A DNA stretch of 8,429 nt from CAZJOD01 sp964547525. GTDB taxonomy: Bacteria > Bacillota > Clostridia > JAAYHZ01. Of this stretch, positions 1-7,699 are shown one piece after another; within the stretch, counting starts at the first letter, position 1; every line of letters begins with the position of its first letter. The stretch is taken from the NCBI GenBank assembly GCA_964547525.1, contig CAZJOD010000156.1:1-8429 (forward strand), written 5' to 3'. A program made the translations under genes and the position numbers. The notes beneath the pieces are model-generated. The model searched no databases, was not told the DNA's origin, and was given only the letters and a program-made list of their open reading frames with translations.

Positions 1-83
1 ATCAATAATTTTTCTTTTCTTATCATTTAAAAATAAGCATTTTACACAAAATCGGGGATTATCTCGAAAAGCAATAAGAATCA

Positions 84-396
84 TTATACGGATCTGTCAA
101 TCAGTGTCCAATCAATTGAAAATACTCCTGTTGTACTGTTATCTATAATCCATTCTCCTTCTAACTTATTCGATTCTAAATCAATAGTTCTAATATATTT
201 AACAGGATTTTGATTACTACCGACATATTTTTTTTAAAAACTCAACTCTGTTTCCGTTAATACTTCCTGTGAAAGTTGCTTTGCCGCCATCTACACCTGT
301 TATAGTTCCGGATATTTTACTATTTACTTGCTGAAAATTAATTATCCAACCACGGCTTATTGGCAACAACGTTATCAAACCTTTCTTTGAATAATA
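84..396 (-). pseudogene. Frameshifted remnant of a small beta-rich (calycin/lipocalin-like) protein gene
   Basis: Two adjacent minus-strand frames join into one sensible protein if a single base is removed from the T run at 228-235 (8 A on the coding strand). The upstream frame, open from 396, reads GWIINFQQVNSK, SGTITGVDGGKATFTGSING, then NRVEFLKK. The downstream frame continues KYVGSNQNPVKYIRTIDLES and ends GVFSIDWTLIDRSV before TAA at 84-86. Short alternating strands with Gly/Asn turns and Trp residues look like a small beta-barrel or lipocalin-type domain; that fold is inferred, not recognised as a named family. No ATG or convincing ribosome binding site precedes the upstream frame, and a stop lies at 397-399, so the 5' end also seems lost. 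An alternative is a sequencing error in the homopolymer or programmed slippage. It runs divergently from the DUF421 gene. Confidence 0.55.
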
Positions 397-400
397 TTAT
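372..400 (+). promoter_or_regulatory. Possible sigma-A promoter for the DUF421-CLC unit
   Basis: TTATCA (372-377), a 17-bp spacer and TATTAT (395-400) give a plausible -35/-10 pair about 60 bp upstream of the TTG start at 461. The -35 matches the consensus at four of six positions and the -10 at five of six. The surrounding DNA is very AT-rich, so chance matches are likely. The assignment is an inference from position and spacing. Confidence 0.3.
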
Positions 401-430
401 TAAGTAAAATGCTAATACTATTTAATAATA
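395..430. repeat. 9-bp AT inverted repeat upstream of the DUF421 gene
   Basis: TATTATTAA (395-403) and TTAATAATA (422-430) are exact inverted copies separated by 18 bp. The left arm overlaps the candidate -10 at 395-400, so the dyad could be an operator. Each arm contains only A and T, however, so a chance dyad in AT-rich intergenic DNA is at least as likely. Confidence 0.25.
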
Positions 431-460
431 CTTTACTGCAATTAGAAAGAAGGATTTACA

Positions 461-1069
461 TTGGATTTTAACTTTATCTGGAAAGCAATCATTATTATAA
501 TTGGTGGTGTGTTGATACTGCGTCTGGCCGGAAGAAAATCTATATCTCAGCTGACAGTCGCACAGACAGTGCTAATGATAGCTATAGGATCATTGATTAT
601 CCAGCCCCTCGGAGACAAAAACATTTGGATTACAATGCTTATTACATTAGTGCTTGTTATCACTTTGATTGTAATCGAGTATATTACTGTTAAGTCCGAT
701 GCTTTTGAAGGATTCTTTTATGGGCGTTCAATTATTGTAATTAAAGATGGTATAATCAACGAAGATAACCTAAGAAAACTAAGACTGACAGTGGATATGC
801 TGGAATTGCGTTTAAGGCAGCAAGGCATTCAAAACATAAGCGATATGGAATGGGCAACAATTGAATCAAACGGCCAATTAGGGTACATGTTAAAGCAGGA
901 AAAGCAATATGCAACAAAGCAGGATATTCAAGCGCTGCTTTCAATCCTGCAATCGCTTAAACCGGGCCTGGCCGATCAAAACACTACATTTCAATCAAAT
1001 GAAAATAATTTGTTTACTGAGGTTAATAATGAAAAATATAAGCATAATCCTCCGGATAATTTAAAATGA
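461..1069 (+). CDS. DUF421 (YetF-like) inner-membrane protein, TTG start
   Basis: This 202-residue protein has three N-terminal membrane segments (about 6-20, 32-50, 55-75) and a cytoplasmic domain. It shows the family pattern: RLAGRKSISQLT at 21-32 after the first helix, YGRSIIVIKDG at 87-97, then a Leu/Arg-rich helix and the segment around WATIESNG (131-138). Those are hallmarks of DUF421/YetF proteins, whose biochemical role is not established. The TTG start is chosen because AGAAGGA (448-454) lies 6 nt upstream and the next methionine (residue 38) would delete the first membrane helix. The length is close to that of other members. The last 35 residues are polar and look unstructured. The stop overlaps the ribosome binding site of the CLC gene 12 bp downstream, so the two are probably co-transcribed and translationally coupled. 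Confidence 0.88.
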   Translation: MDFNFIWKAIIIIIGGVLILRLAGRKSISQLTVAQTVLMIAIGSLIIQPLGDKNIWITMLITLVLVITLIVIEYITVKSDAFEGFFYGRSIIVIKDGIINEDNLRKLRLTVDMLELRLRQQGIQNISDMEWATIESNGQLGYMLKQEKQYATKQDIQALLSILQSLKPGLADQNTTFQSNENNLFTEVNNEKYKHNPPDNLK

Positions 1070-1081
1070 GGAACCGTAAAA

Positions 1082-2368
1082 ATGAATATAAAACTTAAGA
1101 CGTTTATAACAGTTCTATTTAAGTGGATAGGAGCCGGACTAGTTATTGGTGCTTTTGTTGGTACTTTGATAGCGATACTCTTAAAAACAAATGATTTTCT
1201 CGGAGATATTCGTTCAGACAATTCTTGGCTGATTTTTTTACTTCCCATTGGCGGTATGATCATTGGTTTCATTTATATGAACTATGGCAAGAAAATGGAG
1301 ATAGATTCCGCAAAAGGCAACAATGTCATTATTGAAGGCGTTCAAGGAAAAGCTGAAGTGTTGAAAAGAACAGGACCAATTGTATATATTGGTACTTTTC
1401 TGACAGTTCTGCTTGGTGGTTCGACCGGAAGAGAAGGTGCAGCTATACAGATGGGTGGAAGTGTGGCACAGACTTTCAATCAGATATTTAAAGTCGATCC
1501 TCAGGATACCAAAATTTATTTAATGAGCGGTATCAGCGCCGGTTTTGGTGCTGCATTCGGAACGCCGATAACTGGAGCTATTTTTGGTATGGAGATGGCT
1601 GCTTCGGGCAAGCTCAAGCTTGAAGCTCTAATTCCATGTGTTATATCTAGTTTTGTGGGACATTATATTGCTGAAGGGGTATGGGGTGTTAAACACGAAG
1701 AATTTATCATCCAAAGTGTGCCGGAAGTGACTATTACTGCTTTTACCATGACATTTTTGGCAGCAATTGCTTTTGGCCTAGCTGCTCTTTTATATTGCCA
1801 ACTACGGCATGGGATACAGAAATTCTCTGAGAGGTATTTGAAAAACGATCATGTAAAAAGAGCCTTCCTGGGGGGACTGGTCATTGTTGTTTTAACATTG
1901 CTTATAGGTACAAAGGATTATAACGGGCGTAGTATTGAGTTGTTGGAACAGAGTTTTTTAGTTAGAGTTGCTTTTTACACATTTCTCGTAAAGTTAATAT
2001 TTACTGCCATAACAATGGGGAGTGGATTTGTTGGTGGAGAGGTTATACCGCTTTTTATTATTGGTGCCACCTTGGGAAATACATTATCTACATTTATGGG
2101 TTTACCTATGTCGTTTCTTGCAGCACTAGGATTGGTTGCAGTTTTTTGCGGTGGTGCAAATACTCCTGTTGCAGCATTTGCATTAGCCGTTGAAATATTC
2201 AAAGGCCAAGCTGTAGAATACTTTTTTTTGGTCTGCATAATTAGTTATATTGTTTCCGGTCATCATGGGCTTTGGCCATCGCAAACAATTTTTCAACCAA
2301 AAAGCATTTTATATAAGCTAGTGGCCGGTACCACAATTGAAAACACAGAACTGAACAAAATAAAATAG
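1082..2368 (+). CDS. CLC-family antiporter, probably the CLC-F (fluoride/proton) branch
   Basis: This 428-residue polytopic membrane protein is a complete CLC core without C-terminal CBS domains. GGSTGREGAAIQMGG (112-126) is the CLC GREGP-type motif and holds the gating glutamate Glu118. GSGFVGGEVIPLFIIGA (313-329) replaces the chloride-type GGIFAP motif. GNN (79-81) stands where chloride CLCs have GSGIP. GGEV-P and GNN are, from family knowledge, typical of bacterial CLC-F proteins that export fluoride in exchange for protons, so detoxification of cytoplasmic fluoride is the best guess. Ala at 120 and Ile at 322 differ from the GREGT and GGEVTP forms I remember as commonest, so anion selectivity is less certain than family membership. 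GAGGA (1068-1072) overlaps the DUF421 stop and serves as ribosome binding site. No fluoride riboswitch was recognised upstream of the operon. Confidence 0.9.
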   Translation: MNIKLKTFITVLFKWIGAGLVIGAFVGTLIAILLKTNDFLGDIRSDNSWLIFLLPIGGMIIGFIYMNYGKKMEIDSAKGNNVIIEGVQGKAEVLKRTGPIVYIGTFLTVLLGGSTGREGAAIQMGGSVAQTFNQIFKVDPQDTKIYLMSGISAGFGAAFGTPITGAIFGMEMAASGKLKLEALIPCVISSFVGHYIAEGVWGVKHEEFIIQSVPEVTITAFTMTFLAAIAFGLAALLYCQLRHGIQKFSERYLKNDHVKRAFLGGLVIVVLTLLIGTKDYNGRSIELLEQSFLVRVAFYTFLVKLIFTAITMGSGFVGGEVIPLFIIGATLGNTLSTFMGLPMSFLAALGLVAVFCGGANTPVAAFALAVEIFKGQAVEYFFLVCIISYIVSGHHGLWPSQTIFQPKSILYKLVAGTTIENTELNKIK

Positions 2369-2469
2369 ACACAAGGTGTTGGTTCTTTTGTGCTATAAAC
2401 ACTTATTTACTCAGAAGGTTATCTCAAATATCTATTTTTTAGATTATCTTTACCCCTTATCAAAGGGAA

Positions 2470-4671
2470 TTACAGCTTAATGTTTTGTCTTCCCAAGGTT
2501 ATAGATTTTACCGGTACGTATCCCACGGAAAAATCTCCAAAAATAATAGCTGTATACGCCGGTATTGATAACTCGTTTTCTAAAACAACCGAATTATTAC
2601 TGTTGTTTATATAAATATCATACCGGTTGCCTTTAATGTCATGAACGGTTATTTTTCTTATTCCATTACCGATAATGTTAAATATAGGTGTGTATTTATC
2701 ATAATATTTCAATGTCTCACCGGCATCCACACCGGATATAATTATTGCACCTGTATCGATAATTACCTCACCGTTTGAATATGCTCTTATGTGCGGATCA
2801 AACTGTGTGCACAGTTCGTCACAATATAAGAATCCGTTGTCAAAATGGCTGTAATGGATTGCAACCTGTCGTTTAGATGGCCTTAATACAGTTATATCCG
2901 AATTAAGAGATATTAGCGAAATTTTTTGATCTATATTTATAAATTTTGATTGTGTGTTGATTATTTCATCCTGTACACCTCTGTAATCAGCCTTATGACA
3001 CGTATTACCATACCTGTATGTTCTGCAGTTACCGTTAAATATATCATTCGGTATTTTAAGCAAGGTACCTTTAACATTTTTTATATATTTTCGATGAATA
3101 GACCGGGCAAACTGCACTGCAACACAAACGGAGTTATCCGGTAATGCAATGTAGAAATTAAAAATCTCGGCAATCTCCTCCGATTTAGGACTTCCTTCAG
3201 GCAGATCATAAGATACTGTCTTAGAACATCCGAAAGTTACAAAACCGTTATCAAACAAACTTGTTTCATGCCATAAAACGTCTCTTATATTTCTTTTTCC
3301 CAAACCGGCAACCGACCCGCACAAATTTTCTTTCCACTCTGCACAATCACCGGCATCCACAGGCAGACACATACCTTGAGGTCGTTCACCGGCAATCCAT
3401 GTAAAGGAGGCATATGAATTCTCACCTTTTACAAATGTGGAACCGTGAAAGGGATCATGCCAAGAAAATATATCGGCAGGGACGGTTTTTATACTTTCTA
3501 TATCATCGGTAACATATGAATATTGTAATGCCATTGATAAAACTACAGACCTATCGGATTCCAAGCGAGTATAGTACAAGGGTGAAATTGTAGTTAAATC
3601 CGATGCTCGACAAGATAAGAAAGACCCGTCGTTATTATAATCAAATTCCGTTTTAACCTGTTTTAACCATTCGATCAGATATTTTTTTGCTGTGGGATCT
3701 TTATATAAGTCACATAGCATAAGCAGTACAGGAACTAAATAATCTTGACAATAACAATATCTGACTCTTGTATCTCCCCCGATCCTATTCAATCTTCCGT
3801 CCGGAAATATAAAGTGTTTAACCAAATTCCAAAGCTCGCTAACATGCCTGTATACATAATCAGGAACAGGTACACCTAATGATTTAAGTAAAAAATGTGT
3901 CATTGCTACGTTGGATAAACATATGACCATATAACCGATATTCATATAACCATGATGGTTTAAAGAATAAGTATCAAAAAAATTTGACCCCACATATCTT
4001 TGAGAAATGGGTTTTCCATAAATCAAATCATGGTCGTAAGCATCACAATCTACAGAAATACCATTTATAAAAAAGTCCGCGGCACGGTCTAAATAACGTA
4101 GGTTACGCTCTTTCTCAGGAAACATACAAGCTGTAGTCAACAAATGTGCTCCATTCCATATATTACTTTCAGGCGCATTTTTTCCGGATTGAGCTTCTTT
4201 CCCGGCTTTTATCACATAATCGGTACACAAATATTCACTCTCGGATACCATCATCTTTTCGAATAACGCTTTGTCCGGGTCGGACAACCTATCCCATATA
4301 AGCAGTACACCATGCATCATTCTGTTGATTCCCAAAGTGCCGATCCATGTATGTCCCCATTTTGTGCCATCCAGACAATGCATTTCACCTTCAATATGAC
4401 TTTGCATGTTGAATCGTAAAAGATTCAAAGCTCTCTTCACGAATTGCTCGTTTTTATCATGCATACCTATTGTTGCAAAGGCTGCTAAAGCTTTTTGTGT
4501 TGTTTGGACACCCCAACTGTTATGTCCTATTCCATATACCTCCATAGAATCCGTATCAGGTATTGTATATATATGTTCACCGGCTTTTACACACCATTTT
4601 GAGAGCATATCCCTACACAACGTAGATATCTCTTCATCCGATACCGCCTTGTCAGGCAACACATTTGCCAT
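2470..4671 (-). CDS. Putative cytoplasmic (alpha/alpha)-toroid polysaccharide lyase-like protein (heparinase II/III-like)
   Basis: The product has 733 residues, with no signal peptide or membrane segment and about 20 cysteines, so it is probably cytoplasmic. Residues 1-390 are mainly helical, with spaced aromatic/His motifs: GIGHNSWG (47-54), ESNIWNG (168-174), YSLNHHGYMNIGY (235-247) and RIGGDTRVRY (296-305). Residues 400-733 look like a beta-sandwich. A helical toroid followed by beta-sheet domains, with Asn/His/Tyr/Arg clusters, is the architecture of chondroitin AC/heparinase-type lyases, which cleave uronate-containing glycans by beta-elimination. N238, H239, H240, Y242 and R302 are candidate active-site residues by analogy only. 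The start is supported by GGAGG (4680-4684) 8 nt upstream, inside the last codons of the oxidoreductase gene, so translation is coupled. A catalytically different toroid enzyme, such as a hydrolase or epimerase, is possible; no specific PL family is claimed. Confidence 0.6.
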   Translation of the reverse strand: MANVLPDKAVSDEEISTLCRDMLSKWCVKAGEHIYTIPDTDSMEVYGIGHNSWGVQTTQKALAAFATIGMHDKNEQFVKRALNLLRFNMQSHIEGEMHCLDGTKWGHTWIGTLGINRMMHGVLLIWDRLSDPDKALFEKMMVSESEYLCTDYVIKAGKEAQSGKNAPESNIWNGAHLLTTACMFPEKERNLRYLDRAADFFINGISVDCDAYDHDLIYGKPISQRYVGSNFFDTYSLNHHGYMNIGYMVICLSNVAMTHFLLKSLGVPVPDYVYRHVSELWNLVKHFIFPDGRLNRIGGDTRVRYCYCQDYLVPVLLMLCDLYKDPTAKKYLIEWLKQVKTEFDYNNDGSFLSCRASDLTTISPLYYTRLESDRSVVLSMALQYSYVTDDIESIKTVPADIFSWHDPFHGSTFVKGENSYASFTWIAGERPQGMCLPVDAGDCAEWKENLCGSVAGLGKRNIRDVLWHETSLFDNGFVTFGCSKTVSYDLPEGSPKSEEIAEIFNFYIALPDNSVCVAVQFARSIHRKYIKNVKGTLLKIPNDIFNGNCRTYRYGNTCHKADYRGVQDEIINTQSKFINIDQKISLISLNSDITVLRPSKRQVAIHYSHFDNGFLYCDELCTQFDPHIRAYSNGEVIIDTGAIIISGVDAGETLKYYDKYTPIFNIIGNGIRKITVHDIKGNRYDIYINNSNNSVVLENELSIPAYTAIIFGDFSVGYVPVKSITLGRQNIKL

Positions 4672-4676
4672 TCCGC

Positions 4677-5711
4677 TTACCTCCAGATTTCCGAATTATC
4701 TTTACATTCTTGTATAATTCTCATTACTTCCCGTGTTTCGGTCACATCAACAAAAGGTTTTTCATTTAATGCAAAATATTCATAACACTTATCATAATAA
4801 TCGACTTCCATTGCGGAAGTAAGTTTTATTTCTTTTTCCACCCAAGGTGGTTCGCCTATCAAATCATACTTTCTACCTGGTGCAGCCAAACTCTCGTCAA
4901 TAGAAAATCCCTTCATTTTTTCAGGGTCATAGTATTTTAGGTATAGCACATTCTTATCCAACCACATAGTTCCGTATTTTCCGTAAACTATCAATTGCTT
5001 GTTACTAACAGCCGCAGCCATATTTATGTCCAGATCCAATATAATATTGTTATCGGATATCATTGTTAACTTTACAACATCATCGGCATCACCTATAGCT
5101 GCAATTTTTCTTAAATGACAATTTATATCTTTTGCTTTACAACCTCCGCTTAGATATAATAACAAATCGATAAAATGCGCTCCGTAGTTATTAACCATGC
5201 CACCACCGAATTTTTTTAAAGACTGCCAATCGCTTCGTAGTCTGAAAAGCGAACTTTCATATTTCATCATGTAGATGTCACCAAGCATACCTTCACTTAA
5301 AACTTCTTTTATTTTAACGGTATGAGCCATCTTGCGGTGAGGTTGATAAACCATCAATTTACGATTATATTGATTTTTCAATTTTATCATGTCATCAGCT
5401 TCGGCTAAATCTATTGCCATGGGTTTTTCCAAAAAAACATCGACTCCGGATTCAAATGCTTTTTTTACTTGTTCAAAATGAAAACCTGTAGGAGACGCAA
5501 TTACAACCAAATCCGGTTTTTCCTCGTCTATCATAAGGTTAAAATCTTTATAACAGTTTACATCCGCTTTCTGTTTGGCTTCAAAAAGCCTGTCGTCTTG
5601 CATATCCATTACAGCCGCCAATTCAAAACCTTCTTTTTTTAACAGCTGCGGAAAATGAAAAGGCCACCCCACTCTACCCAGTCCGGCTAAAACAGTCTTT
5701 AATTTTTTCAT
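4677..5711 (-). CDS. Gfo/Idh/MocA family NAD(P)-dependent oxidoreductase
   Basis: This is a 344-residue soluble protein of normal family length. The N-terminal Rossmann fold carries the dinucleotide motif GLGRVG (10-15). ASPTGFHFE (72-80) and the hallmark EKP (95-97) follow; the lysine of EKP is normally catalytic in this family. The C-terminal alpha/beta domain has GGGMVNNYGAHFID (169-182), whose His179 matches the usual catalytic histidine, with Asp182 beside it. Members oxidise or reduce hydroxyls of sugars, inositols or sugar acids; the substrate cannot be read here. AAAGGA (5724-5729) lies 12 nt before the ATG, somewhat far. The gap to the upstream DUF4153 gene is 38 nt, and the stop lies 5 nt before the lyase-like gene. 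The pairing suggests sequential action on one carbohydrate, as is common when Gfo/Idh genes sit beside glycan-degrading enzymes. Confidence 0.9.
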   Translation of the reverse strand: MKKLKTVLAGLGRVGWPFHFPQLLKKEGFELAAVMDMQDDRLFEAKQKADVNCYKDFNLMIDEEKPDLVVIASPTGFHFEQVKKAFESGVDVFLEKPMAIDLAEADDMIKLKNQYNRKLMVYQPHRKMAHTVKIKEVLSEGMLGDIYMMKYESSLFRLRSDWQSLKKFGGGMVNNYGAHFIDLLLYLSGGCKAKDINCHLRKIAAIGDADDVVKLTMISDNNIILDLDINMAAAVSNKQLIVYGKYGTMWLDKNVLYLKYYDPEKMKGFSIDESLAAPGRKYDLIGEPPWVEKEIKLTSAMEVDYYDKCYEYFALNEKPFVDVTETREVMRIIQECKDNSEIWR

Positions 5712-5749
5712 ATAAAATATTAGTCCTTTCTTTATATATCTTCTTTATC

Positions 5750-7519
5750 TTACTTTAGTTTTACTGCAGTATAAAACGATATGCTATCCACAATCATTTC
5801 GTTATCATATATACGGCAATAAGCGTTTTGTATAAAGAATTTCCATTGTGCTATATTTCCATCGTCATAAAATATTAAAAGATCGTTAGGTAACGTATAC
5901 ATATGCTTATCATAAATTTTCGGTTCATCCGATTGTGTTATAACACCGGATCTTAACAGCTCTAAAATATAGTCACTTAAATCTTTTGTATAAACAATAT
6001 TTTCCCCGTCTGACATTACTATATGTTTAGCATCTATAACAGAGATGTTATAATTCGTACCGGTTCCCGATATAATGTTTATATTCGGTGCATACATAGC
6101 CATAACATAATCGTAACCTGTAACTTGCAGAATATGTTCCGTTTCCGCAGATACGGTAATATATCTGTATTTATTATATTCGTTATAATTTAGTTTTTCT
6201 TTGAAGGATTTATAATTAAAAGACTTCGGGGTATTTAAATTTTCTTCGGAATGATTTTCATTAAAGTAATTAATTATGCTTCTTAACGCATATAAATCAT
6301 CCGAACTCATCTTTTCAACATTAAAATCAATTGTTTCCGAAAAAATATCGTATCTTTCCGCTAACATTAAAAATCTCTTGTTTTGACTCCGTATAGAAAC
6401 CGAATAAGCACTTAACGGTCCTACAGCTGAAATAATACAGATTACAGCCAATAATATAATTATTATCTTGTTTACATGCTTTAAGCTATACTTAATCGTT
6501 TTACTTAATACAAAAAAACCGGTTGATAAAAACACCCAAATACCTATAACGATAACCCAATACCTCGGTTCGGTCATACCGTATGCTTTGACTCTTATAC
6601 CTAATGATATGAACATCATTATCAATGGAACAATTATAAACACCGGAAAATAATTATAAAACAGTAAGGTGATTTTTTTATCAGGATATATAGGATATAG
6701 AAAAAACATTACAATTAGACCGATCAACCCGTACCATATTACCAAATGTCCCAACATACCTTCCGGCCAACTAAAAGTAATAAGAAGACGTATGAAATAA
6801 ATATACAATACGGCTGTATATGCCGTCAGAATGGGTACTAAGATATATGAGAGTAATGTATCAGGGAACTTCTGTATATCTTGACGTTCAAATAAACCCG
6901 TGTCTTGAGGTATACCCGAAAAAAAATAAGCCGGTATTATAAACCCTAAAGTGACAAGCAAGAAATCAAAATATGCATTGTCCCATAATCTGATATCCAT
7001 CAATTCACTGAATGCAAAAAATGTAAACGATATACCTCCCCATATTACCAGTGCGTATATCCCTGCAAAAACTACTCTTTTTATTAGGTACAGCGTATAT
7101 TTTTCCGGTTGATCACGTGGATTCAGGCAGGAAATATAAATATAAATCAAAGTGGTTAAAATTATGAAGCTTATTAATCTTGTTATCGGCTTCATCCCCA
7201 AATCAGGAAAAGCTAAAAAGTAATATATGGCCAGTATTAAAAATCCGATTATTCTTATAAAGGTTTGTTTTAATACACTGATTTTACAAATATATATGGA
7301 TTTTTCTATAATCATTGAAAAAGGAATGGCTAAAATACCTGTTAATATAATTCTTTCGATATCATTCCTTACTCCTGCCGGAAAATACCTGCCATGATTA
7401 TAAATTATAGCCAAACATCCGATAACAGCACAAATAATCAATGTTGTAGGAGCATTGATAAAAGCGGTTTTATACCCGGTAAGAGCACCTTTAAATTTTT
7501 GTTTTAATTGTATTTTCAT
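5750..7519 (-). CDS. DUF4153 polytopic membrane protein
   Basis: With the start at 7519 the protein has 589 residues. I count about eleven hydrophobic segments (roughly 24-41, 55-72, 85-104, 111-130, 146-170, 183-202, 222-248, 257-276, 287-308, 319-338, 352-373), then a soluble C-terminal region of about 215 residues. The segment VPILTAYTAVLYIYFIRLL (228-246), the motif IRVKAYGMTEPRYW (308-321) and SIRSQNKR (375-382) match what I recognise as the DUF4153 pattern. Function in this family is unknown. A longer frame begins at 7573, but that ATG lies inside the -10 region of the promoter and lacks a ribosome binding site. The ATG at 7519 has GGAGG 5 nt upstream. It is the first gene of a probable three-gene transcript with the oxidoreductase and lyase-like genes. 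A transport, signalling or envelope role would be a guess. Confidence 0.85.
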   Translation of the reverse strand: MKIQLKQKFKGALTGYKTAFINAPTTLIICAVIGCLAIIYNHGRYFPAGVRNDIERIILTGILAIPFSMIIEKSIYICKISVLKQTFIRIIGFLILAIYYFLAFPDLGMKPITRLISFIILTTLIYIYISCLNPRDQPEKYTLYLIKRVVFAGIYALVIWGGISFTFFAFSELMDIRLWDNAYFDFLLVTLGFIIPAYFFSGIPQDTGLFERQDIQKFPDTLLSYILVPILTAYTAVLYIYFIRLLITFSWPEGMLGHLVIWYGLIGLIVMFFLYPIYPDKKITLLFYNYFPVFIIVPLIMMFISLGIRVKAYGMTEPRYWVIVIGIWVFLSTGFFVLSKTIKYSLKHVNKIIIILLAVICIISAVGPLSAYSVSIRSQNKRFLMLAERYDIFSETIDFNVEKMSSDDLYALRSIINYFNENHSEENLNTPKSFNYKSFKEKLNYNEYNKYRYITVSAETEHILQVTGYDYVMAMYAPNINIISGTGTNYNISVIDAKHIVMSDGENIVYTKDLSDYILELLRSGVITQSDEPKIYDKHMYTLPNDLLIFYDDGNIAQWKFFIQNAYCRIYDNEMIVDSISFYTAVKLK

Positions 7520-7524
7520 AAATA

Positions 7525-7529
7525 CCTCC
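7525..7529 (-). promoter_or_regulatory. Ribosome binding site that fixes the DUF4153 start
   Basis: On the minus strand GGAGG is followed by TATTT and then ATG at 7519-7517. This perfect Shine-Dalgarno core with 5-nt spacing favours 7519 over the upstream in-frame ATG at 7573, which has none. Confidence 0.85.
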
Positions 7530-7572
7530 GGAAAAGTTTGTTTTGTCCGCTTATTATTTATAACTCGCATCA

Positions 7573-7600
7573 ATTATATCATACACACAAAACATGGCAA
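7573..7600 (-). promoter_or_regulatory. Sigma-A promoter with extended -10 for the DUF4153-oxidoreductase-lyase operon
   Basis: Reading the minus strand, TTGCCA (7600-7595) is the -35, followed by a 16-bp spacer and a perfect TATAAT (7578-7573) preceded by TG one base away (extended -10). Transcription should start near 7566, leaving a leader of about 47 nt before the ATG at 7519. It lies just downstream of the terminator at 7660-7699, so the operon has its own start. No cre-like or obvious operator dyad was seen in the leader. Confidence 0.85.
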
Positions 7601-7659
7601 TAAAAAATTTTCCGGGTGAATTTTACCCTTTCCGAGTCGAGTTCCTTCTCATTGTCTGG

Positions 7660-7699
7660 AAAAAACCGACAAAACGACAGGACGTCGTTTTGCCGGTTT
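7660..7699 (-). terminator. Strong intrinsic terminator
   Basis: The arms 7663-7678 and 7684-7699 form a 16-bp stem around a 5-nt loop (7679-7683), followed on the minus strand by six T (7665-7660, partly within the stem). The only non-Watson-Crick pair (7669/7693) is A-C in plus-strand RNA but a U-G wobble in minus-strand RNA, so the fold is intact only for minus transcripts. It ends transcription coming from the amidohydrolase side before the DUF4153 promoter. Confidence 0.9.

Noticed and set aside
300..460. Fluoride riboswitch upstream of the DUF421-CLC unit
   Set aside because: Nothing resembling the conserved GG-GATGG-GTTC core was seen; only an AT-only dyad is present.
2454..2467. CCCTT-ATCA-AAGGG stem-loop just after the lyase-like stop as a terminator
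   Set aside because: The stem has only 5 bp and no T run follows in either direction.
2950..4717. Plus-strand frames opposite the lyase-like gene
   Set aside because: They are antisense shadows of a clear coding region, with no recognisable domains.
7520..7573. N-terminal 18-codon extension of the DUF4153 frame from ATG 7573
   Set aside because: The codon overlaps the -10 box, has no ribosome binding site, and a better ATG with GGAGG lies at 7519.
7605..7635. GGGT/ACCC hairpin (7615-7629) between the promoter and the terminator
   Set aside because: The stem is 4-5 bp with a short, poor T tract. It sits upstream of the -35, so it cannot be in the operon leader, and the strong terminator already precedes it.
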